NCBI GenBank assembly: GCA_021800255.1
Contig: JAJYZC010000011.1
Location: forward strand, 1 to 58,928
Direction: 5' to 3'
Length of the DNA stretch: 58,928 bases
Source: Acidobacteriota bacterium
GTDB taxonomy: Bacteria; Acidobacteriota; Terriglobia; Terriglobales; Acidobacteriaceae
The position numbers and the translations under genes were made by a program. This document shows, one piece after another, positions 17,269-25,798 of this stretch. Numbering within the stretch: the first letter of the stretch is position 1; each line of letters starts with the position of its first letter. The notes beneath the pieces are model-generated. The model was not told the DNA's origin. It saw only the letters and a list, made by a program, of their open reading frames with translations, and did no database searches.

Positions 17269-18408
17269 TTAAGCCGCGCCGTTAGCGACGGCCTGAAGGT
17301 AGCGGATTACAGTGGCTTCGGCCCAGTGAATTTCATTGCCGGCGTCGCGGGAAAGAAAGGCGCAATGGCCTCCATGACGGGTTTCGACGAAGGCGATGTG
17401 AGGATTGGCGAGCAGACGGGCGCGGGTATCGGGCATCAAGCGGATGAAGGGATCGTCCTGGGCGCAGAGAACCAGCGTGGGCACGGCGATGCGATTCACC
17501 ACGCGGGCGCTGGCGGCGCGATAGTAATAGTCGTCGGCATCGCGGAAGCCGCAATACGGCGCCACGATCTTCTGGTCGAACTCGCGGATGGAATGGATGG
17601 GACCCATGCCGCGGCTGGTGTAGGTTCCGGGAAACATCTTTGCCTTGCTGCGGAAACGGCGCATAAGCCCGCGCAAGAAATGCCGCTCATAGACGCGGTT
17701 GGATGGTTGGTGGAGGGCGTCGGCGCTGGCGGCGAGATCGATAACCGGACAGACCGTGGCCACCGCGCAGAGCGGGGGCCGGCTGCCCCACTCGCCGGCC
17801 AGCTTGAGCACCAGGTTCCCGCCCATGGAGTAACCCACCAGCGCCACACGCTGCAAGCCGAAACGCGCGGTAAAATGGCGCACCACCGCGCTCACGTCTC
17901 CGGAACGGCCGGAGTGATAGAGTCCGGGCGTCAGCGCGTCAGAGCCGCCGCAGTTGCGCATATTCATGCGAACCACGTTCATCCCGGCCGTCCATGCACG
18001 CATGGCGACGCCGTGAATGTAACGGGAATCCGACGACCCTTCGAGGCCATGAACCAGAATTACGGTGAGCCGCGTTGCTCGCTCTGGCGCCGGTTGCCAA
18101 TGACAGTGACATAGGACGCGGCTGCCGTCGGTGGGGTCCACCTCGACGGTTTCCGCAACCGAGGGCAGACGAAAGGCGGTGCGTGGGAAGAAGTTGCCCA
18201 CAATTGTTTGCAGATGGCCGTTGGAGAGACCGCGGCGGGGCACAAATGCACTGAACCATGGCCATGAGCCGTGGCAGCACTGCGCCGGTTCAGGCTTACC
18301 CAAATCCCCTCCTTCTTCGCTTTTAGGGATCACAGAGACTCCGCCCATGGTCTGGCCTGCGGTGGGCACGGTTCCTTCACGATGGGGCGGCCGGTGGGGA
18401 TCGAACAT
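17269..18408 (-). CDS. YheT-family alpha/beta hydrolase
   Basis: A 379-residue alpha/beta-fold hydrolase. The SNGHLQTIVGNFFPR segment (62-76) is the N-terminal hallmark of the YheT/EMB8 group. The nucleophile elbow is GYSMGG with S194. Other family marks are HGLEGSSDSRY (oxyanion region), an acid in LCAQDDPF, and the catalytic histidine in ETRHGGHCAFL. The substrate is unknown; relatives act on lipids or carboxylic esters. The first about 40 residues are poorly conserved, so translation may start at MGGVSVIPKSE (18348). The gene lies just beyond tRNA-Arg and reads toward it. Confidence 0.87.
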   Translation of the reverse strand: MFDPHRPPHREGTVPTAGQTMGGVSVIPKSEEGGDLGKPEPAQCCHGSWPWFSAFVPRRGLSNGHLQTIVGNFFPRTAFRLPSVAETVEVDPTDGSRVLCHCHWQPAPERATRLTVILVHGLEGSSDSRYIHGVAMRAWTAGMNVVRMNMRNCGGSDALTPGLYHSGRSGDVSAVVRHFTARFGLQRVALVGYSMGGNLVLKLAGEWGSRPPLCAVATVCPVIDLAASADALHQPSNRVYERHFLRGLMRRFRSKAKMFPGTYTSRGMGPIHSIREFDQKIVAPYCGFRDADDYYYRAASARVVNRIAVPTLVLCAQDDPFIRLMPDTRARLLANPHIAFVETRHGGHCAFLSRDAGNEIHWAEATVIRYLQAVANGAA

Positions 18409-18579
18409 CTTAACCTACTTTTTTATCTGTAACTTACAGATGCAATGATACCACGGTTGCCAGAAATACCATGGTTGCAGCCGGCCATTGCACGCTATTG
18501 CACGCCGGGAGCAACCTTGTTGAGATACTGCGACAAGCAGCTAGAAGCAGCTAGGCTGCGCGCACACGCAAAATGCGCC

Positions 18580-18830
18580 ATCCTTCCCACCTTGATCGGC
18601 GCGGCCGCGGCCTATGCAGTTTCGGGCGACGCATCGGCCTCCGCCGATCAGCGTCTGCACGAAGAGGCCGAAGCGCCGGCGCTGGGAGCCGAGAGCAGCC
18701 GCGTCGCAAACGCGAAACCTGGAGAGACAGCTTCTCAGCGCACCCAGCTTAGCCAGGCCCAGCCTTCCGCCAGGAGCGTGGCCGGAATTTCCACGCGCGA
18801 GTAGTTCCACAACCTGATGTGAGCCTCGCT
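18580..18830. repeat. relic of a duplicated ClC / anion-permease 3' junction
   Basis: Bases 18591-18670 match 20721-20800, the end of the ClC gene downstream, at about 75 of 80 positions and encode the same YAVSGDASASADQRLHEEA. Bases 18742-18830 match 21492-21587, the reverse-strand 3' end of the permease gene, with a 6-bp gap and more mismatches. In the relic the two tails are 71 bp apart; in the intact locus they are 691 bp apart. The relic therefore preserves a tail-to-tail junction without the gene at 20871-21443. Confidence 0.75.
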
Positions 18831-18841
18831 CCCAACCTCTC

Positions 18842-18885
18842 TTGAAATAGATCGTATTACGATGTAAATTAGATTGCAATGCGAT
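18842..18885 (+). promoter_or_regulatory. sigma-70-like promoter with MarR-type operator for marR-clc
   Basis: TTGAAA (18842-18847) and TAAATT (18865-18870) are separated by 17 bp. The spacer contains the perfect palindrome ATCGTATTACGAT (18851-18863). A second, inverted copy (ATTGCAATGCGAT, 18873-18885, 10 of 13 positions when reverse-complemented) is centred 22 bp away, two helical turns. A regulator bound here would block RNA polymerase, consistent with autorepression by the MarR protein encoded 47 bp downstream. Confidence 0.65.
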
Positions 18886-18931
18886 ATAAATTCCTCCACC
18901 AAGAACGCGGTGGGTTCTAGAGAGGCGTCCG

Positions 18932-19447
18932 ATGAGGCCGATGAGACCTGGAAATGACCCAGCGATGGTGCGGGACCTGGCCTGGTTCCGCTACAACCTG
19001 CGCCGCTTTCTCGGCTTCAGCGAGCGCGCGGCGCGCGCCTGCGGCGTGACTCCGCAACAGCACCAGCTCATGCTGGGGGTAGCCGGATTTTGCGCCCAGG
19101 GCGAGGCCACGATCTCCGGCCTGGCGGAGTTTCTCCAGGAGCGCAACAACTCCGTGGTGGGCTTGGTGGAGCGCGCGGCGAAGAGCGGGCTGGTGCGCAG
19201 GAAAACGTCCGCCGCTGACCGGCGGCAGGTGATGGTCACGCTCACCCCGCGCGGCCAACGAGTGCTTGCCCGCCTGAGCCGCCTTCATCATGAAGAAGTG
19301 GAGCGCGTGCGGGAGGGTTTTTTGACACGGCCCAGCTTCGGGCGCCGATCCCAGCCGGGCGGCGGCAAGACGGCGCGCCCAGCGCGGCAGGGATCGCGCC
19401 GGAAAGCGCGCGCGGCGCGGCGCCGGGAGGGCAAGACAGAAGCATGA
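18932..19447 (+). CDS. MarR-family transcriptional regulator
   Basis: A 171-residue winged-helix protein. The core QQHQLMLGVAGFCAQGEATISGLAEFL, ERNNSVVGLVERAAKSGLV, then RRQVMVTLTPRGQRVL, is the MarR DNA-binding domain with the DRR wing turn. The C-terminal about 45 residues are very basic and probably disordered (RRSQPGGGKTARPARQGSRR), which is unusual for the family. Its stop overlaps the ClC start (19444), so the two are translationally coupled. It probably represses its own operon through the palindrome at 18851-18863. The ligand is unknown. Confidence 0.88.
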   Translation: MRPMRPGNDPAMVRDLAWFRYNLRRFLGFSERAARACGVTPQQHQLMLGVAGFCAQGEATISGLAEFLQERNNSVVGLVERAAKSGLVRRKTSAADRRQVMVTLTPRGQRVLARLSRLHHEEVERVREGFLTRPSFGRRSQPGGGKTARPARQGSRRKARAARRREGKTEA

Positions 19448-20814
19448 GCAGCGGGAACACACAGCGCACGCAAGCCGCGGGAAGGCCGCGAAGGCGGGCA
19501 AGAGCACGGCGGCTGATGGCCGCGATGCGCACCGATTTGCGAGCCGCCTACGCGCGCGATCTGCGCAAGTGGCTGGTGATTGCGCCCGTGATCGGCGCCG
19601 TCACCGGGCTGGTGGCCACGGGCATCGTGGCCGTCATCCTGCAGGAGTTGTGGCCCATGGTGATGGGCTGGTACTTGCATCATCACTGGGCGATCGTGCC
19701 GGGATTGACGCTGGGTTTTGCCGCGGCCGGACTCATCATGCAGTTTTTTACTCCGGACCCCAACGAGCACTCCACCGAGGAGGTCATCCACGCCTATCAC
19801 GAGCGCGGCGGCAGGATGGATGTGCGCTCCTTTGTGCCCAAGATCGCGGCCGCCATCGCCACGGTGGGCTGCGGCGGCAGCGCCGCGCTGGAAGGCCCCG
19901 GCATCTACGGCGGCGGCGCCATCGGCTCGTGGCTGTGGGCCCATCTGCGCCGCCTGCGCCTAAATGAGCGCGACCGCCGCATCACCCTGATCTGCGGCGC
20001 TGCGGCGGGCATGTCGGCGGTCTTCCGCGCCCCGCTCACCGGCATTGTCTTCGCGTTGGAGATGCCCTACCGCGACGACCTGGCCCACGAGGCGCTGATC
20101 CCCGCGCTGCTGGCCTCGGTGACCTCATTCGCAACGCTCAGCGCCTTCCTCGGCGCGGCGCCGCTGTTTGATTTTGCGTCTTCCACGCACTTTTCGCGGT
20201 CAGATCTTTACTGGAGCGCACTGCTGGGGCTGCTGGCCGGGCTGGCCGCGATGGCCTTTGCCCTCATCTTCCGCCGCGTGCGCGGTTTTTGCATACGCTG
20301 GCGTGCGCCGCATTGGCTCAAGATGGCCGTGGGCGGCTTGCTCACCGGCCTGTGCGGCCTGCTCTTCCTCCGCCTCTACCCCGGAAACCTGGTGCCCCTG
20401 GGTCCCAATTACGAGGCTGTGGAAGCGATTCTAAACTTTCATCACGGCTCTTTGGAGCTTATCGTCTTCGGCATGCTCAAGCTGGCGGCCACGCTGTTTT
20501 CTCTGGGCGCAGGCGGGGTGAGCGCCATGTTTGTGCCGCTGTTCCTCGCCGGGGGCAGCTTCGGAACAGCCTTCGCGCAATCCATCGTCCACAGCGCCAC
20601 GCCGGATTTGTACGCGGCTGTAGGAATGGCCGCATTTATAGCCGCCGGCTACAAGACGCCGCTGGCCGCCGTGGTCTTTGTGGCCGAGGCGACGGGAGGG
20701 CACGCCTTCATTATTCCCGCCTTGATCGGCGCGGCCGTGGCCTATGCGGTTTCGGGCGACGCATCCGCCTCCGCCGATCAACGCCTGCACGAAGAGGCCG
20801 GAACGCGCGAATAG
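19444..20814 (+). CDS. ClC-family chloride channel or H+/anion antiporter
   Basis: A 456-residue membrane protein with about ten helices. The gating glutamate is E150 in GSAALEGPGIYGG. Other family segments are CGAAAGMSAVFRAPLTGIVFALE and LGAGGVSAMFVPLFLAGG (the GxFxP-like region). The GSGIP selectivity motif is not recognisable; the matching place reads HERGGRMDVRSF, as in divergent ClC clades. No C-terminal CBS domains are present. The first about 27 residues are strongly basic. Gene overlap with marR indicates one transcript. The transported anion cannot be inferred with certainty; chloride, fluoride or nitrate are possible. Confidence 0.88.
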   Translation: MSSGNTQRTQAAGRPRRRARARRLMAAMRTDLRAAYARDLRKWLVIAPVIGAVTGLVATGIVAVILQELWPMVMGWYLHHHWAIVPGLTLGFAAAGLIMQFFTPDPNEHSTEEVIHAYHERGGRMDVRSFVPKIAAAIATVGCGGSAALEGPGIYGGGAIGSWLWAHLRRLRLNERDRRITLICGAAAGMSAVFRAPLTGIVFALEMPYRDDLAHEALIPALLASVTSFATLSAFLGAAPLFDFASSTHFSRSDLYWSALLGLLAGLAAMAFALIFRRVRGFCIRWRAPHWLKMAVGGLLTGLCGLLFLRLYPGNLVPLGPNYEAVEAILNFHHGSLELIVFGMLKLAATLFSLGAGGVSAMFVPLFLAGGSFGTAFAQSIVHSATPDLYAAVGMAAFIAAGYKTPLAAVVFVAEATGGHAFIIPALIGAAVAYAVSGDASASADQRLHEEAGTRE

Positions 20815-20870
20815 CACGAATGGATCATCTCCGCAGGCATTTCCAGCGGAGATGATACCCATACATCTGA

Positions 20871-21443
20871 TCAAAATGCCCCGCGACCGGAAAGCTTCTT
20901 CTGCAGCCGAACGAAATTCTTCTCCACGTCCTCATAAAACGGATACAAGTCCTTCTCACTATGCACGATTTCATTCGCTACCGCGTAGGAAAGTGAATTT
21001 GCAAGAAATAGCCTCCAAATCTCCATAAAATCAATCAGCTTCGAATAGTGGTCTCTGGTAGATGGCTCTGCAAGGTACATCCTTTCTTTGAACAGCTTGG
21101 CAATCTCTTCGTAGGTGGGTATTAGCTCTTTCTTCAACTGTTCATTGCCATATTCAATCACTCTCGCATAATCAGCACAATCTTTTTCCGTAGCTGTACG
21201 CACATTTTGTTGCCATTTTTCTTCCGTTATTTCCTGTAAGCGAACTCTGAACCTGCTCTTGACCTTGATTTCTTCGCGTAGGCCAAGAATAGGTGAATAG
21301 AAGTTTTGAAGTTGATCGCGATAGCGCTCGTTTAGACGGTCTCTCCACTGTGAGTACGCGGTCAATACACCGCCTACTACGACGCCCAAGAGGCCTGCAC
21401 CTGCACTTATCAGTGCGTTGTAATTCATAGCTGCATTCATCAC
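20871..21443 (-). CDS. hypothetical single-TM protein, lower GC than neighbours
   Basis: A 190-residue protein that I do not recognise. An N-terminal glycine-rich membrane segment (ALISAGAGLLGVVVGGVLTAY, about 10-30) is followed by a charged, mostly helical cytoplasmic domain (SQWRDRLNERYRDQLQNFYSP and on). This resembles small membrane-anchored helical proteins of unknown function. The base composition is clearly more AT-rich than the genes on either side. The relic at 18580-18830 shows a related junction without this gene, so it is probably a later insertion. No transposase or repeats flank it. Confidence 0.7.
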   Translation of the reverse strand: MMNAAMNYNALISAGAGLLGVVVGGVLTAYSQWRDRLNERYRDQLQNFYSPILGLREEIKVKSRFRVRLQEITEEKWQQNVRTATEKDCADYARVIEYGNEQLKKELIPTYEEIAKLFKERMYLAEPSTRDHYSKLIDFMEIWRLFLANSLSYAVANEIVHSEKDLYPFYEDVEKNFVRLQKKLSGRGAF

Positions 21444-21484
21444 TGTCTCCTTATCACAACAAACCTACCCCTACTCGATATCGA

Positions 21485-22756
21485 TTACCTTACCCAACTC
21501 AGCCATGCCCAGCCGACGGCCAGCGTCAGCAGCGTGACCGGAATGCCCACGCGGGAGTAGTCCCAGAAGCCGATGTGAATTTCGCCGCGTGCGCGCTCGA
21601 CGACGATCAGGTTAGCCACCGAGCCGGTGATGGTGAGGTTGCCGGCCAGGGTGCTGGCCATGGCCAGCACCAGCCAGCCGGTGCGCGGGTCGTGGAACGA
21701 TGGGACGAGCGACTTGAGCACCATCACCGCCGGCACGTTGCTTACGATGTTGGAGACGAGCGCGGTGGCCGCCGTAAAGACGCCGGCGTTTTGGAGGTTG
21801 ACGCGGCCGGCGGCGGCGAACAGGCCGGAGGTCAGGCCCGCAGCTTCGGCGCCGCCCACGATCAAAAACAAGCCGATAAAGAACACCAACAGCCCCCAAT
21901 CCACCTCGTCGTAGACCAGGCGCGGCTCGCGCGTGCGGGTGATGAGCATCAGCGCCGCTCCCACGGCGGCCACCATCGCCGGCGGCGCGCCAGCGAGGAA
22001 CCCGGCCAGCACCAGCGCCATCACGATGGCCGGCTTGCGCATCTGGCGCAGATGGATGCGCGGCGGAGCAGCGGGCGCGCCCGCGCCGGCCGGCGCGGGC
22101 TCATGCGGGCAGAGCAGGCGGATCAGCGCCCAGTCGAGCAGCAGCCCGATCAGCGCCACCGGCCCCAGCCGCCCCAGGAAATAGCGGTAGCTCAGGCCTG
22201 AGACCGAGCCGATGAGCATGTTCTGCGGGTTGCCGGTGATGGTGGCTACGCTGCCGATGTTAGCTGCGGTAGCCACGGCCAGCAGGTAGGGCAGCGGCTT
22301 CAAACCCATGCGCCGCGCCGCCGCCAGCGCAAAGGGAACCATCACCAGGCAGATGATGTCGTTGACGAAGAAAGCCGCCAGAGCGCCGGTGATGAAGATG
22401 GTCACCGGCAGCAGGTTGCGCGGGTTCAGGCGCGACACGATGTGCTCGGTGATCCAGTCGAAGAAGCCCGCCAGGCGCAGGCAACCGACCACCAGCATCA
22501 TGGAGAAGAGCAGCACCAGCGTGCTGAAGTCCACTAGGCGCAGCGCCTGGCTGGCGCCGATCACCCCAAAAGCCACCATCAGCACCGCGCCGATGATCGC
22601 ACCTCCCGGCCGGTCGATCTTCATGCCCGGCAGCTTGCCCAGCGTGAAGACCAAGTAGCTCGCCGCAAAGACAGCGTAGGCCGCAGCCACCTGCCAATCG
22701 GCAAGCGGGTGCGGCGGCAATAGCACAGGCGCGGAGGACAGCAGAGCCGGGACCAT
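21485..22756 (-). CDS. ArsB/SLC13-type anion permease
   Basis: A 423-residue protein with about eleven membrane segments from the ion transporter superfamily that includes ArsB, SLC13 and NhaD-like carriers. Two inverted repeats are suggested by FFVNDIICLVMVPFAL, TAANIGSVATITGNPQNMLIG in the first half and VSNIVSNVPAVMVLKSL, STLAGNLTITGSVANLIVVE in the second. ATG 22756 is chosen because upstream frames overlap the divergent amidohydrolase-like gene. The substrate is uncertain (arsenite, dicarboxylate or sodium/proton exchange). It converges on the ClC gene. A decayed copy of its 3' end lies at 18742-18830. Confidence 0.85.
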   Translation of the reverse strand: MVPALLSSAPVLLPPHPLADWQVAAAYAVFAASYLVFTLGKLPGMKIDRPGGAIIGAVLMVAFGVIGASQALRLVDFSTLVLLFSMMLVVGCLRLAGFFDWITEHIVSRLNPRNLLPVTIFITGALAAFFVNDIICLVMVPFALAAARRMGLKPLPYLLAVATAANIGSVATITGNPQNMLIGSVSGLSYRYFLGRLGPVALIGLLLDWALIRLLCPHEPAPAGAGAPAAPPRIHLRQMRKPAIVMALVLAGFLAGAPPAMVAAVGAALMLITRTREPRLVYDEVDWGLLVFFIGLFLIVGGAEAAGLTSGLFAAAGRVNLQNAGVFTAATALVSNIVSNVPAVMVLKSLVPSFHDPRTGWLVLAMASTLAGNLTITGSVANLIVVERARGEIHIGFWDYSRVGIPVTLLTLAVGWAWLSWVR

Positions 22757-22913
22757 CAAGGCTAGTGTATGCGGGGCTAGGCGGGAATCATCGGCAAAGA
22801 ACAAAAACCTTGCGTTCTTGCTCGCAAATTTTACGGCGGCCGCGTCGCGTACTTGTACCAGGTTGCTATTTCCTTCCAACCCGCTGTGCGACAATTCACA
22901 AAAGACAGTTTGT

Positions 22914-24407
22914 ATGCGATTTTCCTGCCATCGCCTGGTGTGGTTGGGGGGAGTGGTTCTAGCGAGTGCTCTGGTCTCTGCGCAGGCGGGGCGCCCAGCA
23001 GCTCCCACCGCTCCCGGCTCCCCGCCACAAGCTGCGCCGCCACTGGTTCTCACCGGCGGAACGGTGGTGGACGTTACGGACTGGGGCGACTCGGCAAACG
23101 ACCTGCAGAATGCCGTCGTGATTATACGCGGCAACACCATCACCCAGGTGGGCGCGGAGGGAGCCGTCGTTATCCCCAAGGGCGCGCGCATCATCAACTG
23201 TGCAGGAAAATTCATCATCCCGGGGCTGGTGGACGGTTTTGCGGGCATGAGTTCGCAGGGCCAGGCCAATGCCGACCTTTACATGGGCGTGACCACGGTG
23301 GTGGCCCGCCAAGACAGCCAGCGCGGGTTCATCGATATGAGCGCCAACCCCAGCCCCCACCTCTACCTGATCGACTCGGTCGGCACCACCGACAATTGGA
23401 GCCTGCTCGCCAAACAGCCGGAGTGGGCCGCCCGGCTGCGCGAGGGCGCGCAGCCGGTGGAGATCAGCCCGGAAGCTATGGCCTGGCAGATGGCCGCCAG
23501 CGCACGGCTAGGGGCGCGCGTGCTCTTTCTGGGCCCCGCCCTGACGGCGGCCAACGTGCAGTGGATCATCGCCCGCGCCCACCAGATGGGCCTGGTGACC
23601 TATGGCGAGTTCGTGGCTACACCTTACCGGGTGGGCGTGGAGGCGGGCGTGGACGCTCTGGTACACATGGGCCGCTACGAGTTGGGCGTGATCCCCGACG
23701 AGCTGCAAGAGCCGCTGGTGAGCAGTCCCTATGGCCAGCCCGCCAGCGCAGCCTACGACTATGCGCAACGCATTCCGCCCACCGACCCGCACCTGCTGGC
23801 CTACGCTCATTTTCTGGCCGCGCACCATGCCGCGCTGATGCCCACCTTCAGCCTCTACTATCTGCGATTGCCGGGGCATAGCGATCTATGGGACGAGCCG
23901 GCAGCCGCGCTGCTCGATCCCAGTCAAATGTACGACCCCTCCGACCCAAAGACTGGAGAAATGTTCTACCCGCTGCCGTCCTGGGCGCACTGGCTGCCCG
24001 GCATGGCGCAGCGATGGATGGAGAGCACCCAGCAAAAAAAGGCCGACCAGGCGGCGATGCGCTTGTGGCAAATCAACCAGACGATCTTTTCGGCGTTTCC
24101 GCACTACCTGGCCGGTTCGGGCGCCAGCTCGATGGGCACCATGGCGGGCATCTCTTTGCACACCGAACTAGAGCTGCTAGTGCGGCTGGGGCTGTCGCCG
24201 CGCGAGGCGCTGGCTTCGGCCACCAACAATTACGCTCTCCAATTCGGCTGGACCGAGCTGGGTCAAATCGTGCCCGGCCGCCGCGCCGACATTCTGGTGC
24301 TCGACGGCGACCCGACGGCCAATATATGGAACACGCGCCGCATCGCCACGCTGATTCTGAACGGCAACGTGATCGATAGAAACTCGCTGCTGCACGCGAA
24401 CAATTGA
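22914..24407 (+). CDS. secreted amidohydrolase-like protein lacking most metal ligands
   Basis: A 497-residue protein with a signal peptide (MRFSCHRLVWLGGVVLASAL, cleavage near residue 23). The fold of metal-dependent amidohydrolases is clear: the N-terminal beta part GGTVVDVTDWGDS, the region IIPGLVDGFAGM, and the C-terminal LVRLGLSPREALASATNNYA and GQIVPGRRADILVLDGDP. The HxH metal motif expected after PGLVD is replaced by GFAGM. The histidine of the later VAVH strand reads VTYGE, and the aspartate near GTDA reads GSGAS. Only ALVHM keeps a histidine. It is probably non-hydrolytic or binds differently. Its start lies 157 bp from the divergent permease start. Confidence 0.8.
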   Translation: MRFSCHRLVWLGGVVLASALVSAQAGRPAAPTAPGSPPQAAPPLVLTGGTVVDVTDWGDSANDLQNAVVIIRGNTITQVGAEGAVVIPKGARIINCAGKFIIPGLVDGFAGMSSQGQANADLYMGVTTVVARQDSQRGFIDMSANPSPHLYLIDSVGTTDNWSLLAKQPEWAARLREGAQPVEISPEAMAWQMAASARLGARVLFLGPALTAANVQWIIARAHQMGLVTYGEFVATPYRVGVEAGVDALVHMGRYELGVIPDELQEPLVSSPYGQPASAAYDYAQRIPPTDPHLLAYAHFLAAHHAALMPTFSLYYLRLPGHSDLWDEPAAALLDPSQMYDPSDPKTGEMFYPLPSWAHWLPGMAQRWMESTQQKKADQAAMRLWQINQTIFSAFPHYLAGSGASSMGTMAGISLHTELELLVRLGLSPREALASATNNYALQFGWTELGQIVPGRRADILVLDGDPTANIWNTRRIATLILNGNVIDRNSLLHANN

Positions 24408-24484
24408 AGGGCTACGGCGGCGCGTACACTGGTTTCACCGGGCGCGACGGCAGCAGCGCATTCTTTCGCGCCGGCTTCTGCGTT

Positions 24485-25003
24485 ATGACTCCGATACGGG
24501 CAGCGATTCTGACCGTCAGCGATAGGGGCTTCAAGGGCGAACGCGCCGACTTGAGCGGCCCCGCACTGGCCCAATGGCTCGCGGAACGGTCCGTCGAGGT
24601 GGTTTCGAGCAAGCTGGTTCCCGACGCGACGGAGGGCATCTCCGCGCAACTGAAGGAGTGGGCCGACTCCGGGTGCTGCGACCTGATTCTGACCACGGGA
24701 GGAACAGGCGTATCGCCGCGCGACCGGACTCCGGAGGCCACGCGCAGAATTTTGGATTTGGAGATCCCCGGCATAGGAGAAGCCATGCGCGCGGCGAGTT
24801 TCGGCAAGACGCCGTTTGCCGTGCTTTCGCGCGCCGCGGCCGGCGCCCGCGGGCGCACGCTGATTGTGAACTTGCCGGGCAGCCCACAAGGAGCTGTCGA
24901 GAACCTCGCCGTCGTCTGGCCCGCAATTCCTCATGCGGTGAAAAAGCTCCAAGGCGATGCCAGCGACTGCGTTCCGGCTATAGCAAAACCAGAGACGCCG
25001 TAG
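24485..25003 (+). CDS. moaB: MoaB/MogA-type molybdenum cofactor protein
   Basis: A 172-residue protein of the MoaB/Mog family, which adenylates molybdopterin before molybdenum insertion. AAILTVSDRGFKGERADLSGP at the N-terminus and LILTTGGTGVSPRDRTPEATR are diagnostic. LPGSPQGAVENL is the C-terminal signature. The start MTPIRAAILTVSD fits the family; a longer frame overlaps the preceding gene. MoaB and Mog are hard to separate by eye. A molybdopterin oxidoreductase gene follows at 25799 and is a plausible user of the cofactor. Confidence 0.9.
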   Translation: MTPIRAAILTVSDRGFKGERADLSGPALAQWLAERSVEVVSSKLVPDATEGISAQLKEWADSGCCDLILTTGGTGVSPRDRTPEATRRILDLEIPGIGEAMRAASFGKTPFAVLSRAAAGARGRTLIVNLPGSPQGAVENLAVVWPAIPHAVKKLQGDASDCVPAIAKPETP

Positions 25004-25329
25004 TCCGAGCCACGGCATCTTCGTAAACAGGTTCTCGCCGGCGCTTGGCGATCGGATGACAAAACATTCGCCTGCACGCCCTGAACATAGAGGATGCCTG
25101 CCGGCAGACCAAGCAGTCCTGGGCAGGACCTGGGATTTTCAGGAATACTGTAGACCGTGAGCGCACACTCGAGCTGCCGCGGCCCCAAGGCGTGGCGGCA
25201 TGGAAACCAATCTCCACAGGTTGGATGCCATGCTGGCCGGCAGCCGCGGCGGCGTTTTCTCGCGTACAATCCTGACCGGCAAAAGCCCTTTTAGCTGACT
25301 ATGCGGCAGTGGGATTGTGCGCAGCCCGT
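25004..25329. other. intergenic, no gene supported
   Basis: This gap separates the convergent moaB and HIT genes. A 112-codon minus-strand frame covers part of it but overlaps moaB and has no recognisable motif or good start, so it is not called. Confidence 0.5.
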
Positions 25330-25668
25330 TTATCCCGGCGGCCAGGTCATGGCGCGTCCGCCCAGCAGGTGCAGGTGCAGATGGTCTACCGTCTGTCCGC
25401 CGTCGGGGCCGATGTTCACCACCACCCGATAGCCTTTGCCGAGTTTCTTTGTGCGCGCAATCTCCGCCGCCGCGCCCAGCAAGTGCCCCAGCAGCGCGCG
25501 CTGGCTCGCGTCCGTCTCGTCGAGCGACGCGATGTGCTCCCGGGGCACGATCAGCACGTGCACCGGCGCCTGGGGATTGATGTCGGCAAATGCGTACACG
25601 CGGTCGTCCTGGAATACGGCCGTCGAGGGGATGCTTCCTTCCACGATCTTGCAAAACAGGCAGCTCAT
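25330..25668 (-). CDS. HIT-family nucleotide hydrolase (HinT-like)
   Basis: A 112-residue protein of the normal HinT length. It begins MSCLFCKIVEGSIPS and contains DINPQAPVHVLIVPREH. The histidine triad HLHLH (H96, H98, H100, followed by LL) and the GGRAM tail make it a HinT-like purine nucleoside phosphoramidase. Longer frames to 25761 are not family-like. It is divergent from the molybdopterin oxidoreductase gene, 130 bp away. Confidence 0.92.
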   Translation of the reverse strand: MSCLFCKIVEGSIPSTAVFQDDRVYAFADINPQAPVHVLIVPREHIASLDETDASQRALLGHLLGAAAEIARTKKLGKGYRVVVNIGPDGGQTVDHLHLHLLGGRAMTWPPG

Positions 25669-25798
25669 GGCTTCCACAGTGTACATGCGCGCGGCGGGCG
25701 CGAAAAAGCGCGAAGGATGCGCCCTGGGCTGTGCAGGCCGCTGCCGGCTCAGCAACCGCAATGTTCCCGCTCATCCAGCTTCCGCTTACAATGACGGC

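Larger units (their letters stand above)
18409..18931. other. intergenic with duplication relic and marR promoter
   Basis: This region contains the decayed copy of a downstream gene junction (18580-18830) and the marR promoter/operator (18842-18885). An open frame at 18445-18804 exists only because it runs through the relic, and it is not called as a gene. Confidence 0.7.

Noticed and set aside
18445-18804. 119-residue protein with a ClC-like C-terminus
   Set aside because: It arises from a decayed duplicate segment; no domain upstream of the copied tail and no start signal.
22757-23269. N-terminal extension of the permease
   Set aside because: It overlaps the divergent amidohydrolase-like gene with its signal peptide and is not membrane-like; the ATG at 22756 begins the transmembrane core.
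24931-25269. 112-codon minus-strand gene between moaB and the HIT gene
   Set aside because: It overlaps moaB and has no motif or clear start.
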